Assembly (NCBI GenBank): GCA_016785225.1
Contig: JAFBJZ010000411.1
Coordinates: 1,364,001-1,428,000, forward strand
Source of the DNA: Psettodes erumei
Taxonomy: Eukaryota; Chordata; Actinopteri; Pleuronectiformes; Psettodidae
Length of the DNA: 64,000 nt
Reading direction: 5' to 3'
Part shown: positions 38,361-51,378 of the stretch, one piece after another
Position numbering within the stretch: position 1 is the stretch's first letter
How the letters are laid out: each line of letters starts with the position of its first letter
The notes under the pieces: generated by a model
The model's input: only the letters and a program-made list of their open reading frames with translations
Database searches by the model: none
Told to the model about the DNA's origin: nothing
Position numbers and translations under genes: made by a program

Positions 38361-41300
38361 CTAACTCCTCTTTAACCTGGCCCGCTGGGTCAGGCTACTA
38401 CTGTGTGTGTGTGTATATGTGCTTGTGTACTTGTGTTAATCCACCTGTGTCTGCTTGTTTGGCACAGTACCAAGCATGGGAAAGAATGAAGAAGAGAAAA
38501 TAGAGAAAAGGAGGAAACAAGTTGCTCCCTCTGGCATTAAGGGCTAAAATTTATAGAAGCTTCTTGTGAATATTTGTACCTAAGACAAAGTCTTTTGAAA
38601 GAAAAATATGGCCTTGGTGCCAAAAGGGGCAATATTTCTGATGCTTTGTGGTGTTTTAAAAATAACATCTATTTTCTGTTGCCATCCACTGTGTGCAATT
38701 TGTGAAACGATGTTGATCATCCTTGAAAAAGGTTTTGTTTTTTTGTTTTACTGCTCCACGATAGTCAAAATGTTATTTCCCCACTCTGGACAAAATTAAG
38801 AATCTGACAGAAAATCCTGTCATAAATCAAACTATTATTTACTGCATTTTTTTATTTTTAAATCATACTTATCAGGATAGTACTAAATCTTTATGAGTGG
38901 ACTATTTTATCCCTACTCTCACATAAGGTTGCTAAGGTGCTAGTGCTGCATATTTAAAGGAGTTTACCAAGAGAGGAGCCTGACTGATGTATTCCTTTTA
39001 CAGAGCAGAGATTTGGTATTTAAGAGATTTTGATTGATGAACTCAAAAGAAAGGTTTTTATTTCTCCATAAGTATGCTGCTGTTTTGAGGGGAAGTCTTC
39101 AGAAGAAGCTCCAGGCCTCTGTGCACTTTTATTTTTATCACAAACCAGAACGTGAGAAGGAGCTAAAGTGCTTCTTGCTAAAGACTCTCCTGTACTAGTA
39201 TGTCATGTGGCTTTAGTGCTGCAGACACTATTTTATCTGACAATTAAGATAAAACTGCCAGAGTTAGTTCACTGCTCCAGGTTTTCCCTCTCTCCATTCA
39301 CATACCTGGATCATGTGGAATTCCCAGAGAACAGCAGTAAATTGTCCAGTGGGGCGACGTTGTCCTCTCCCTCCTGAATACCTTTCACTCTGGGAAAAAA
39401 AGACAAGAGAAGAGGCATGTTGAGCTTCACCTATATGTCCTTTCTGAAAAACACATACATCATTTGTTTAAGGGAGGATGTGAGCCTGAGTTGGAGCAAC
39501 ATCTGTGTGTGTGCGTGCATGTAAATATGTACTCAAATGTGTTCAGTCCATGACTTTTGTCAGGTCCAACAACTTCCAGGATGAAGTGAACGGGGAGTGT
39601 GGTGCTTTGTGAGAAATGAAATATGTGTATGACCTTTTGTTGATGGACAAACACGGCTGAGGTTCCAGAGCAAATACTGTACGTAGGAGGCTGATTCACC
39701 CTCTGTGGTTTCACTTGATCAATATGTGTGACATTTACTTCCCGTAGAGAAGTTCAAACTCTGCCAAGAACATGTCACCTCCATTAGCTAAAGTGCAGGA
39801 TACTGTTTTGATGTATTAACCTTTCAGAAAGAAATGAAATCCACAGGTAGTTTTCTAGAGCGATGTCGTTGTCAATTCAGGGCATGTTGTCAGCTCTCTG
39901 AGAGCTGAGATGTAAGTCATTGCACCCTATGCATCCATTATTGGATCCGAGGCCCACATTAGACGCTGTTCGTGACTCCCAGACTCACTTCACCAGTGTG
40001 GGAGTAGTTATTTGCAATCCAACAAACTGCTGAAGTAAATAAAGGTCCGTATCTTTAACCTGATACTGCTGCTGGTTTTTCCATGATCATAACTCAAGCG
40101 ATGCAGCAAAATGGTAAAACGGGAGGGACGTTGCATTTTCGAGTGCAGACATTTTCTTATTGAATTGCAACAATCCTCAGGCCTCTATGAATGTCCCAAC
40201 AGTTAAAATAAAAGTTCAGTATTGCAAGAAATATGTTAGTTTCACTGCACCCGACCAAAAAATAGTTATAGGACATAACCTCTTGTAAAACCACAGTCAT
40301 GTTTTTTACACTTTGGCTTGTTTCTGGATTAAAAAACAAGATATTATGTATTTCTTCACGTTTCTTTCCAAAAGACTAAAGAAACAGTATGTGGCTAAAT
40401 GTTTTCTGCTGTGAACAAGGATCAAGGTTTCAGGTTAAGACTTACAACGGAGAGAGTAAAAGGCTCACGAATATTTCTGTGCAGCAGCAGATATGGAGTC
40501 ATCTGTGATTCTATGACTTTACCCACTGGCTGTCAAAGTCAACAGTGCAACTCTGTGTGGCAGTGTTGTGCATTCATTCAAATATCAAAGTGTTTACTTT
40601 TCTCAGAGCAGTAATGGTGACGGTGAAAAGACCAGGAATGGATTTGCTATATTTGGAAGGGCTAATTTCTCTGGCATCACTGGTAACGAGGATATGGAGT
40701 TGGTCTGTTTGCTAAATTTCCTCTGTATTGTTGTGACTACTGGATTTTTCTCACAGCAGCTAAGCAAATGTGAGGTTTAAACGCCAGGTTTGTTGAACTT
40801 TGACAGGCCAAATCTGTGATGTTGAACAACAGCAAACAAGACCCCAGGGCAAACTTGTACGTGTCGTCTGAAGCGCTGCACTGCACAGGAAAGTACAGAG
40901 GCATCAGAAAGCCTCAGGACGTTTTTGGTACAGCTGCCCATAACTTCCATATTGGACATCATCATCTTGGATGGTTCAAGTTCAGTCGTGAAAACAGTCC
41001 TACCAACGTGGCCTGAGGGCCTCGAGTGTTCTGATGATGCCCCCATAGTCCTGTCACAATAATGAGTATCTAGCGATGACAATGCACCCTGTGCTTTGTC
41101 GTTTTTTGTCAGCTGCCAGTGATTGCTAGCTAGCAAGCTAACTAGCTCCTTCCTATTTCAAAAAGTGACATCCAACGAAATAGGATTCTGTTTGTGAACA
41201 TCCATTTTTTCTGGTGTGTGTAGTTTAAAGACCTTTTTTTAAAAAAAATGTGGACATGACCACAAGCACCTGCAAAACAGGTACAAGAGCAATCAAGCAC

Positions 41301-41599
41301 AAAGCCTGTAGTGAGTACAGTCTGGTCAGTGAAGGACCTCAACGCTGCAGCAATGCAGATGCACATGGATGTGAGTGCATGTGCTTTGAGGACATGCAGC
41401 TGTAGAGTGTATAAGTATGTCTGCGTGTGTCCGTGCACATGCACATGGGAGTGTGTTTATAAGTGTTTACACTCCCGGGGTTCAACTCTTTGCTCAGCCT
41501 GGTTCCACTGAGCAGGCAGGTACACTGGCAGGCAGGGAGGCCGTGGCAGCTTCTTAATCATTTCTCCCTCCTTTTTGTTTCTCCTTTGACAGTCCCTCG

Positions 41600-41880
41600 C
41601 TCATGTGTCACGGCCCGCACCGCCGCCCCGGCCTGCTTACCTTTTCACGGCTCCTGAAGCGAGACTACTAATGCACTTGCTGCTCTCCTCGCCGCCTCAT
41701 CGGCCCGCCCTGAGCGCCAACCTCCCGTGACAGCGCAGGACGCTCACTTTGTCTCCCGTGTTTGTCCAAAAATTGTTTCAATATGTATTTTTGGGAACGG
41801 TAATGTTTGCATAATAAATCTTTGTGTCAGGGGAATACAAAGAGAGCTATAGGTCGAAACCTGGGCGGGTCGGATTGGAC

Positions 41881-41919
<39 letters not shown>

Positions 41920-42600
41920 TTTTACTCTCCAGTCTACTTTCCACTCGCTCTCTCCTGGGTTGTTTTTCCAGCCTGCTGTCAGTAGGTTTATATAGACATG
42001 TATCAGGCCAAGTGCAGAGACCTTCTTCTGACTAACCTTTGGCAGTTCACATACCCTGGGTCTTGCTATTTTCGTATGTCCAGTTAGAGCAGCGTGCTAA
42101 GAATGCAAAGATATAAAATATGCTATGAACATTTCTGCAGTCACCGGCCGACACATTTAATACCTGATCCAACGCCTGCAAATTCTAACGATAGCGCTAG
42201 TAGGCCATGCGCCAAATAATCCAATTATCAAGCGATGTGCTGAGTAAGCTTCAGGCTCTTGGCACTTATGCCAAGAACAACATATCTAGAAGTCACTCCT
42301 CATGTAGAGTGTGATTATGTTTAAACAGATATCTTATTATGGGATCCCTCTGAATGGGCCAAAAGGATTTTTAACAGATACTCCGTGCAGCGCTGGTGAA
42401 GTTGAGGTGATAGACACCGAGGGGGAAGTAATGGAAGCAATGCACTTCAAGTGATGGAAAATTGGACATGCTCCCTTTCTCTCAGTGGAGTACCAACAAC
42501 TGCCACAATAGCCGGAGAAACAGATTCAAGCCAGAGAATGTTTACCAGATCCTCGCTGGCAGCGATGTCCAAAAAGTCACGATGACCTCCTTCACCAGTT
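41600..42600 (+). promoter_or_regulatory. candidate regulatory island
   Basis: Unique sequence with scattered CpG around a (CT)n array. It has a POU-like TTTGCATAATAAAT at about 41807 and TAATCCAATTA at 42217-42227, the bicoid/Pitx site next to a second homeodomain core. Enhancer function is inference only. Confidence 0.25.
41884..41918. repeat. (CT)17 microsatellite
   Basis: Pure CT array, with further CT-rich sequence to 41955. Confidence 0.96.
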
Positions 42601-45600
42601 TAAACGTAACTCAGTTTTACTGAAATAAGCTCAAATGAAAGTTAATGACACCGTGCTTTTGTCTCGCCTGTATTTTAATAAGTCTATGTATGCAAGGTGA
42701 TGTGTTAAAAAAAAAAAACGCGAAGCAGTCCTCCACCCTAAATGACAAAGTGGGTAATTTGCGACTGCCTTCCAGTAACAACCCATCTGAATGTTTTCTG
42801 ATTTGCTGCAAACATTGTATGACTATGCCTCTGATCTTCCACCTCTGTGGTTATATGATTTAGTAGATTTAGAACAAAATCTGTCTACTGGCACCGCAAA
42901 AACTCATGAATTAACAAATGACGTCTCATTTGTTTAATCCATTTGTTTAACCTGTTTCCCCTCCCCATCATTTTACGGGGTTTACGTTCCAGTACTATTT
43001 CTTGGCTCTGAACAGAAACATTCTGGTTTGCCCAGCCTCTTCTCCCTGCCAAGAAATAGTCTGCCACATAAGCCCCTGTGAAATGGCAAATTGTCATTTT
43101 GGTTTTTTGTATGACTTAAATGACATAAACTGCGTTAATTGGTGAGCTGTAGCTGTGCTGGTAGGTGAATTTTTTTTACATTCAGACAGAGCCAGGTGAA
43201 CAGTTTCCCCTTCCTCCCGGGGCTAAGCTAAGTGGCTGCTGGTTGGAGCCTTGCATTTAAAGGGGAAAAAAAAGAGATGTGAGTGGGACTGATCTTCTCA
43301 TTTTACTTTCCCGCCAGATTACCAAAAGGTCAAACTCCTCAAGAGAAGATCCCGCTCACGAAGGGAAAAAACGACATTAACCAAATGATAGCAACATCAC
43401 ACCACGTCTCCCATTGATCCGCACTGACAACAATCATTTGTGAGGCTACAAGTCGTTCTTCACAGAGAGGCATAAAAATGGGTCATCGGAGTTTAGATAA
43501 CCAACGCTTTCCTGCTTTGTGAGGCCAGTCTGACAATAACATCAGCATTCATGTTTTGACCCCATAAAAAAATGTAAGAATTAGTAGAATTGTTTTTTTA
43601 TTGTAGGATGTAGATCTTTGGATGGTGCAAGCTGGGTTAAAAGCAGTTAAGGTTGATACTTTTAAAACAAATCTAACAAATGACAATGTGAAAGGGGTCC
43701 CTCAAAGTGAAGAACCTACACAGATAATTGTCACCTGAATCTGTGGCTCCCCTTCACAGAGCTTTATAGTTCAGTCCACAACTTTAGAGTTTTGGTTCCC
43801 TCATCACTCTTACGTCTCGTCTCTGGCTGCAGCAGGCAGCTGTTTTCAGTGAAAGAGCTCTAAGAGCCTGTTGTGCGCTCGGCACCCAACAGCAGACGAA
43901 CACAGTTAGAGGGTATCTGGTGCACACAGTGGAGAATTTAGCAGCTAAAGAGCCTGACATTCCCCTCAGGAGTTTGCAAAGACCGAAAGCAGAGCTAAAG
44001 GAGAGGGAATACTGGACGTAGGTCAGTTGGTCAGACACACGACTTCCAATGAATGATAAGGTTTCTCTGTGGTATCTGGATGTGAAAATCTGCAACTGTT
44101 GGCTAACGAGTTCATCATATCAAGTTAAAAGGCACTAGGTGTTATTGCAGGTTTAATCTACCCAAAACATAATCAGCTGTTAGAGAATCTAATTTATTGG
44201 TCATGTTGCTTGAAAGATCAGTTAAACTACCCATATGTGAAGTACCATGTAGCGTGGTTGGGCTCATTCACTGCAAAACCAAACAGCTAAAATCCTCCTG
44301 TAATCAGAGCAGCCGCATGACCTGGAGGTTTTTTATTGTCCCTCACTGGTGACAGAAGCAGACTGAGAGGGGAAGAAGGGGGCGGACAGTTTTCCCTCGA
44401 TGAGCCAGAGGCTGGATTGAAAGCGGGGAGGCAAGGGAGGGGAGAGTGTAGTGATCTTAGTGGGACCGCGCAGGGCAACGCTATCCCAAACACAGCAGAG
44501 TGCTATAAGCCTCCGCCATAAATCTCCGAGCTCGCTGAGCCACAGCCAAGCTTGTTCAGTGCTGTGTGCCGCTCCAGAGGCCAGAATCCAGATGTTGGAG
44601 AGAGACGGTAAATAAAACAATCTATCAAATCTGAAGAAGGGAAAAAGAGAGGAAGATTTTAAAAAAAGACCTTTCGTATGACTTGATGTTGGAAAAAGCA
44701 AACTACCTGTTTTTAAGTTATTACCAATGAGGTTGTGTGGGATACGCAGCACCAACCAGACAAGCATCATGACTACTACAAATGCTCTCACTGAGTGAAA
44801 TCTGTACTTTAATCCCATTCGGGACAATACAGATCTTATAGCACCATTCGCTTCATGTAGCTCAAGGTGTTTCTAAATACAAAACAGGCCTGTTCCTTTG
44901 GATTAGTTTTTAGCATTTATAGATGCAGGTGGATTGAAGGGATAAACACATGTGGAAATCTCATTGTGGAATAAATATCCATGGCTTAAAATCTTATCGT
45001 GCAGAGCATAGTGATGGTTTATTGTTTAAGTCTTTTGCCTCTGGACATGAACTCCTGCTGGCCTGGACCTGAATCCTGCAGGACCTATTTGTATTCTGTG
45101 TCCCTGCTGCTGTTGTGTCTTTTCTCCGCTTTCAGAAGGCTTGATCAACAAAACGTGGCTCGGGCGCCAACAAAACATTTTGATATTTAAGATCTTGAGT
45201 TTGACTGCTGTCCCAAAGAGGAAGAAGAGCATCTGGGAGATTTACAGGACCAACAGATTCACTTGAGCTGCCCAAATGAAATTCTAGTGTCAGTTTGGAT
45301 CACTTGAAGGAGCTCAAGCCACAGGAAGTGGAAAATTTCCACTTAAAACAGTGTTCGATCTTTAGCTAATTGGGTCAAAACTGATCTGGGACATGCCGGG
45401 CTGACGAACACGGGAGCTCTGCATTCAGTTTAAAGACGTCCCGTTACGGGATTTTAGGATTTCTGGGTGCTGAGGGTCAAACAGTTGTGAAACATTTACC
45501 TGCTGCTGCTGTTTGGAGTTGACGCCATGCAAAGTAGCATGGTTTTCAGTTTGAGAATGCTACATACATAACATTTTTCTCCCAATTAAGAATCTTGGGC

Positions 45601-48109
45601 CAATCCAGCTTTCCAGTTTTCTGATTTTTGTCTTTTTTTGGAACGACTTTCTTGTACCTGACTTTGCCAAAAAAGTAAATAGTAAATAACTTGTGTTCTT
45701 TAACCAAGGTAAAATATGTTATGATTTATATGTAACTTGATCCATAATCTCTAAACACCTTTTTCCCTCTTCCAATTCCATTGATTTTTTAAATGAGAAA
45801 ACAAAATCCAGTCTTGTGCATTTGGGTTTTTTTGGGGGGTGGCTGCACTGTCATTTTAAATAAAGTCTAAAACTCCATTTCTATAAACAAGGACATTACC
45901 AGTTCTGTAGTGTTGAAGTGAATGGCAGTTAATTAAAAAAAAACCAATGAATTATTTTAGGATCTACTGTCCTCAGAAGCGTCTTCATACCAACAGTCAA
46001 TAATTATGGTGCTCAGCCTCCAATATCAGGTTCCCCGTATCTGAACTTTCAAGACTGATTAAAATCTGAAAATGGGAAAACACTTCATGAAGAGATGTTA
46101 TAAATATGAAATTAAATATTTCATTTATTGCTCGCCTTCTTTCTACTCATTGAGCCAAACTTAGTCAAAGTGTGGTCTACAGCAGCCATTTTTCGGTGGT
46201 TGGCCATTTAAATGCTCTACCAAGAGGAAATAGCACTTTAGCCTGCATTAGCTTTTTGCGCTCAGATGAAAATCTGGAAGCTGGACGTCCGATTTTCATC
46301 AGCACTAAGCCAAAGAGGCCCGTCGAGTTTGGACAGAGTGGAAAAAAGGGATGATGCCTCCTCTTGAAATGATGATCTATGCACCAGACCTGTTTATGTA
46401 GGTAATCTCTGAGCCCTGCGTAATCAAAACAACACTAATTTCACTGCTGATTGGAATCTGTGACATCTGCGTTTTCAGTGCACTTCAAGGGGGACGGCTT
46501 CAAAGAAGAAAAAAAAAAAACGACAACTGGGAAGCATCTATTCTTCATAATAGCACCAGTGATGAGAGGGTGACTTCATCCTTGTACGCTCACATGTTTT
46601 GAAGTGGATAGATATCCATACTAGTGGAAACTTTATGCAGTAAATATCCCTGCATGACTTGCCGGTTGTCTGTCTAAACAAGCTGTTGTGTGTCTGTCTG
46701 AGCGTCTGGGCGTGCTAGCTGGTTGGGGGTGTTTGGCTTGTTGACATGCGGGCTGGCTCCGCGGCTCAGCTCCGACGAAGAAAAAATGGCTGCGACATTA
46801 CAAACGGGCTTTCCGTCCTGTCGGGCTGCCCAGCGTCAAGTTCGCAAAACCCTCCTGATTGATTCTACAGAGTCTGGACGAGAATAAGGTTCAAAAGCAC
46901 TTCTCCGCTCTTTGCTCAGCGGAAACAGGCCTTACGCACTAATGCCACCAGCTCTGCTTTATTATGATTGTCCTGATGGGGAGCTAGGTGGGAGTCGCCG
47001 GTTGAAGGGCTACACAGTGAAGCGAGAGAACAGAAAAAGAAGTTTCCTTTTTTTTTTTTTTTACTGCTGGTTTGACTCAATTAAAAACAGCCACTTCTGA
47101 GCATGAATCCGATTCAGAAAGACACACAGCCTGGCAAGTGATTGAGGGATGCTTGTGTGTGTGCGTTAAATGTGTCCTGCACATGCACACTTGCACATCA
47201 GGCCTCCTCCGAGGCCCTTCTCCTGACAGGGTGTGAGCTTGTTTTCCACCCTTCCAGCATGTACCAGCCCTTCTGTTATTTAGGAATGACTATTTACGCT
47301 GCGGAGGTGACCATCAGACAGGTCCTGGCCACAGACACACACCTCCTCCCCCCTTCACTCACACACACACACTCCAAACGGGCTAAATAATCCCTCCACC
47401 TATTTGCACAGGAGAGATGAGGCCACGGCCTCACCTTCAGGGTACTACTTAACTCCTCGAGTCACTCGTTGAGTAATCACAGCATTCTCCTACCTGCCTG
47501 CCTACTGCCTAATTATAGAGAATGTGTGTGTGCATGTGTGTGTGTGTGTGTGTGTGTAAGACTCATTATTTAGCAATGCAGGCCTCACAGGTAGACAATT
47601 ACACAGGCTGATACTACCTGTTATTACTATTTTGTGGATACAGTCGCATGCTAACGAGCTGGGGTCAGTTTTGTCATATGGAGGCCTAATGGGAACCACA
47701 AGTGCACATTTGCATCGCGGCTCCAATCGAACTGGATGACATGGATGGCATGTGCAGACTTGGAGTTGCAGATGGACTAACGTTGATGTAATTTGGTCAA
47801 ATTCAACTGTTAATGTTAACTTAAAGGTGCAACAAGTGGTTCTATGGCTCATTATTATCATTATTATAACTATCGTTTGGCACAATTCAGACAAATTAAG
47901 CTCAATTTTGAATTTATTTGACATAATAATTAAGTAAGGGCTGCTCCTGACAGTAGGTGTAAGTGGCCGGATGGAAAGTCAAACGTCTTGCACAAACCAG
48001 GGCCTAAGCATCATCTCACATACATGTGTACAGGACAAATATTGGCATGTCCATTTTTATACAAGAATACCCTGGTTTTGTCTTGAAACAGACAAGAACA
48101 AAAAATAGC
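42601..48109. other. intergenic, with possible regulatory islands
   Basis: Mostly AT-rich unique DNA. GC-richer islands lie at about 44330-44650 and 46700-46950. The 164-codon minus frame at 44333-44827 has no recognisable domain. No gene seen. Confidence 0.6.
47523..47557. repeat. (TG)n microsatellite
   Basis: TG array with one CA interruption near 47533. Confidence 0.94.
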
Positions 48110-48500
48110 TGAGATTAAGTGAGACAGCCTTCAGTGTCTTCGAGAGGCACCATGGGAAGGAGGTCTGTCCGTGTCCTGGAGGGAGGCCTGCAGCTCCCCC
48201 TTTAATCCCCACCGCGATCCCTCTCTCAGAGCCGGGCTTTGCTTCGTGCGCAGCTCTTGGCCGAGTTAAAAAGGAAAGCGTAAGGGTGGGACAACTTTCA
48301 CACTTTCTCCCATGTCTCAGGCCAAAAGAAGGGGGCTTGTAAACCAAGTATGCGGAGCTGGAAATATATTCTTCGCCACACAGACGCTGTGGCGGTCGGC
48401 GGGATTGGCTGTGCCTGGGCTGGGCTGCACATCTCGGATGATGTGGACGTTTAAAATCCAGCCCCGAAAAGTGTGGGGGTTTTGTCTCAAAGATCAACTA
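48110..48500. promoter_or_regulatory. candidate GC-rich regulatory island
   Basis: A GC- and CpG-richer island in AT-rich surroundings 8 kb before the pitx1 start. It has long spurious frames on both strands (146 codons minus, 98 plus). I recognise no protein family in either, so a regulatory island is likelier than an exon. Confidence 0.25.
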
Positions 48501-49494
48501 TGCAACAAGGAACGCGATAACAAACAGGCATGCAAAAAAATCTACGTTAGTTACTGCTTTTCAGATATTCTATATGCAAATCAAATCATTTTAAGAGATG
48601 TGATTTGATTTTCACATTTGTCTTTTTGAAGTCTTAATCGGTGATACAGTCCTTCCAGAGTCATATTTGCATTTGTTAAAAAATAAAAATTGAACGTGTT
48701 TTGTTGTCATCCTTTTCATTGCGTTCCGCTGCGCTGCTATAGAACGGACACACAAGGGCCTGATTGTTTCCGTGAGCATCTACTTTTCATTACCCACATT
48801 TCCTCTAAATTTTATTTGGTTAACGAAAAAAAAATAGTATTAAGAAAATGTCAACTTTGCAGAATCTAAGCCACAGATCAAATAAAATACTGACACAATG
48901 AAAAGGTTTTAAAAAGCAAAGCAAAAATGACTCGCGTCAATATTCGGATATGAACAATTATCTGTTTAAACAATCATCTGTTAACACGAGGCTGTGACGT
49001 TGAGTCGCCTCACTGTTTGCCGAATCAATTAATATCTGGAGACAAACATTATTATTGCCTGCACCCAAACAACGACGACCTGCTGAAAATGAGCTGATAT
49101 GTAACGTGAACTGCTGCCAACTGTATGAGTAAAATATTTTGATTTTCCATCCTGTATCACATGTTGTCAACATTGACATTCTTGTGTGTTTTTGAGTTTT
49201 GTAAAATAAATAAATAGACTAGTTACAACTAAACGTTTAGAATTGTCTTATTCTTCCACAACGACAACAACAAATTTTTAAAAATATTTTATTTACAGTT
49301 TTTTTTTTCATTCACAGTGTACAGCCCCCCCCCCAAGTCAAATACAACCTGTGAGTTTAAATAAAGGGTATTTTTTAAAAATTGATTAAATGATGAGCTC
49401 TGTTAATGCTGTTTTAAAAAAATCTTGTAATTTTTCACAATGAAGCTTACACATTCACAAGTTAGCGAGACATCATTAAATTTGCACACAGGAA

Positions 49495-49535
<41 letters not shown>

Positions 49536-49539
49536 ACCA

Positions 49540-49600
<61 letters not shown>

Positions 49601-49854
49601 GTAGGCTATTCATAGTCCATCACGTTTGATGTTCACATACTGACGCTTTGGAACGAAGATGAAAACAAGATGTGTTAAGATGTGCAGATGAGAATGAGGA
49701 CACCCATTTTGGGATAATGAGGAAATGAGGATGAAAATGAGGACGAGGATGACGTCGGATGCGGACAGTGATGAAGGTGAGGTGAAATCAATGAGGGTTC
49801 GAAAATGAGTGGGATGCAGAGGCACTGGGATGAAGGGGAGGCTGACGGCGGAGG
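48501..49854. other. upstream flank of pitx1
   Basis: AT-rich, with a C-run at 49325-49334 and the (ATT)n array. GAT/GAGGAT-rich cryptic repeats at 49650-49760 lead into the candidate promoter. The 175-codon minus frame (49610-50137) lies in this low-complexity and CpG region and is not a credible gene. Confidence 0.65.
49499..49599. repeat. (ATT)n trinucleotide array, interrupted
   Basis: About 11 ATT units, an interruption (AACACCATC), then about 19 more. It lies 0.3 kb before the candidate distal promoter. The complementary (AAT)n at 60929 sits before exon 3. Confidence 0.97.
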
Positions 49855-49950
49855 AGGATGACAACGGGGAAGGGGAGGTGGTGGGGGGTTGGTGGCGGAG
49901 GGGGTGGGGGGCCCGTGACGTCAGCGCAAGGCGTGCTGTGAAGCGCTTGC
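49855..49950 (+). promoter_or_regulatory. candidate distal pitx1 promoter with CRE
   Basis: A G-rich tract (49864-49911, many runs of three to six G) is followed at once by the full palindromic CRE TGACGTCA at 49916-49923 and dense CpGs. A half-like TGACGTCG lies at about 49751. No TATA box is evident. The CRE sits about 200 bp before the donor at 50121, which suits a CpG-island promoter driving the candidate first exon. Confidence 0.45.
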
Positions 49951-50120
49951 GAAGAAAACCAAGGCAGCGCGCCGGGACGCAACCAAAGCGCTGATTACCG
50001 CGGACGCAGCGTTTACGCGCAGCCGACGCAGAAAGTGGATTTACTGAACACCTGCATGGGGAAACTCTGAGGCTTCCTTTCCTTTTTTTCCTATCGTCTC
50101 CCTCTGCTGGGAACCAACTG
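49950..50120 (+). other. pitx1: candidate non-coding 5' exon of pitx1
   Basis: A CpG-rich segment ends in CAACTG followed by GTGAGT, a good splice donor, 6.4 kb before the pitx1 start. Joined to the acceptor-like CTTCTCTTCAAG ending at 56503, it leaves GTGGG before the pitx1 ATG. In that joined frame there is no ATG after the in-frame TGA at 50045-50047, so the exon would be 5'UTR only. It contains one tiny upstream ORF (ATG at 50056, 4 codons). The 5' end is a guess. It could instead belong to an unrelated or antisense transcript. Confidence 0.45.
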
Positions 50121-50661
50121 GTGAGTAAAACACACACACTTGGCCTGTGAAGTCGCTGAATTTTAGCTCTGGGGGTCGTTCAGAGGGTTGGCCGGCACCT
50201 CACTGTTGGCCTCTTTACGCGTCGGACGTTGCACGCGCTCGTCCGGTAGCTGAGCGCGATGGAGAGAATTAAACGTTGACAAGCGCTGAACCCATTCAGT
50301 GGTGCATGTTGTCGGGCGGCTGGGGTCACGGAGGCTGCAGTGACCGCAGAGCGGCCGGGGAGCGAGTGGATTCGAGCGCAGCGAGGATTTCTGGATATTA
50401 AACAGCTGTATCACATAAATAGAGTCAGTGCCTCTCAGTGTGTCTGAGCATCGTTGTCAGCCAGCTGCAGCCAATAGTCCACTCAGTCGTCTACTGTCTT
50501 TACTGTGTATTGTGTACTGATGCCTTAAATGAAGCAAATGAAATACAGAGACTATATAAATACATAAAGTGGAGGGGTACGCGCAGTGAAGCACGGGGGG
50601 ACAGAAGAGAAGATTTACTGAGGACATAAAAACAGCAAAGGGATGCGTGTTGATAAAGAGG

Positions 50662-50664
<3 letters not shown>

Positions 50665-50721
<57 letters not shown>

Positions 50722-50736
50722 GCGTGTGCGTGTGCG
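50665..50736. repeat. (TG)26 with CGTGTG extension
   Basis: TG for 52 bp, then repeated CGTGTG, keeping strict pyrimidine-purine alternation for 72 bp. It lies about 550 bp after the candidate distal exon donor, inside the presumed 5'UTR intron. Confidence 0.97.
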
Positions 50737-51348
50737 AGACGTTAGGGTCAGATCTTCGCGAACACTTTTAATGACAGCATAACAAATACATAGCCTTAAA
50801 AGCATTTGTCGAAATGTTTGCTTTCAGGCTGCTGTATATATAGTTGCGGGTATGTTATTCGTTATGGCTTTGGTTCCTCGGACTGTTCGCTTCATCGCTT
50901 TAAAATTATTTGTTAGTGTCGTAGTTTTGTCGTATTTAATGTTCCCCCCCACTTTCTTGAAATAAAACTTTTTCGTGGAGGCAGGAATCACGTGAACGTA
51001 ACGCCTGTAAGGAGCCTGTAGCGACGTTGGTGGTTTTGCATTCACTTGAATTTGTTCTGTGTATCAGCAAAAATAAATAGAATGGCACTCTAACACTAAA
51101 TGAGGAAAACAAATGTATTTGACTTTTTTTTTGTGTGTGACATGTGGGAAAATTTTCTCCTGATGCAACTTTTCTTGTTCTGTTTTTCAGGCAACTGGAA
51201 TGGAACTGAATCTGTCGAAGAATGTGATTTCTTGTGGGGACCCAGGTATCTGTTTGAGAGAGTTGTATTTCTTTTTTTTAAATGCTTTATAGATATTTAC
51301 CGTTCGTTCCAAAACTAGAAGCTATTATGAAAATCTATGAGGTGGTGG

Positions 51349-51378
51349 TGTGTGTGTGTGTGTGTGTGTGGGGGGGGG
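51349..51378. repeat. (TG)n followed by G9
   Basis: TG array passing into nine G. Confidence 0.9.

Larger units (their letters stand above)
32126..41599. other. intergenic desert
   Basis: AT-rich DNA with LINE tails, the CA-rich block and the RT fossil. Frames of 100-156 codons arise in CA-rich or LINE-tail sequence. A palindrome-like run of GCTAGCTAGC and AAGCTAACTAGC lies at 41125-41146. No gene seen. Confidence 0.65.

Noticed and set aside
44333..44827. 164-codon minus-strand frame
   Set aside because: Unrecognised composition, with other long frames on both strands in the same place; typical chance frame.
49499..49599. CRISPR-like array
   Set aside because: The ATT and TG arrays are uninterrupted microsatellites without spacers, in a vertebrate genome.
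49610..50137. 175-codon minus-strand frame
   Set aside because: Its residues reflect GAT-rich and CpG-rich sequence (Ser/Pro/Leu). No domain, and it overlaps the candidate promoter.
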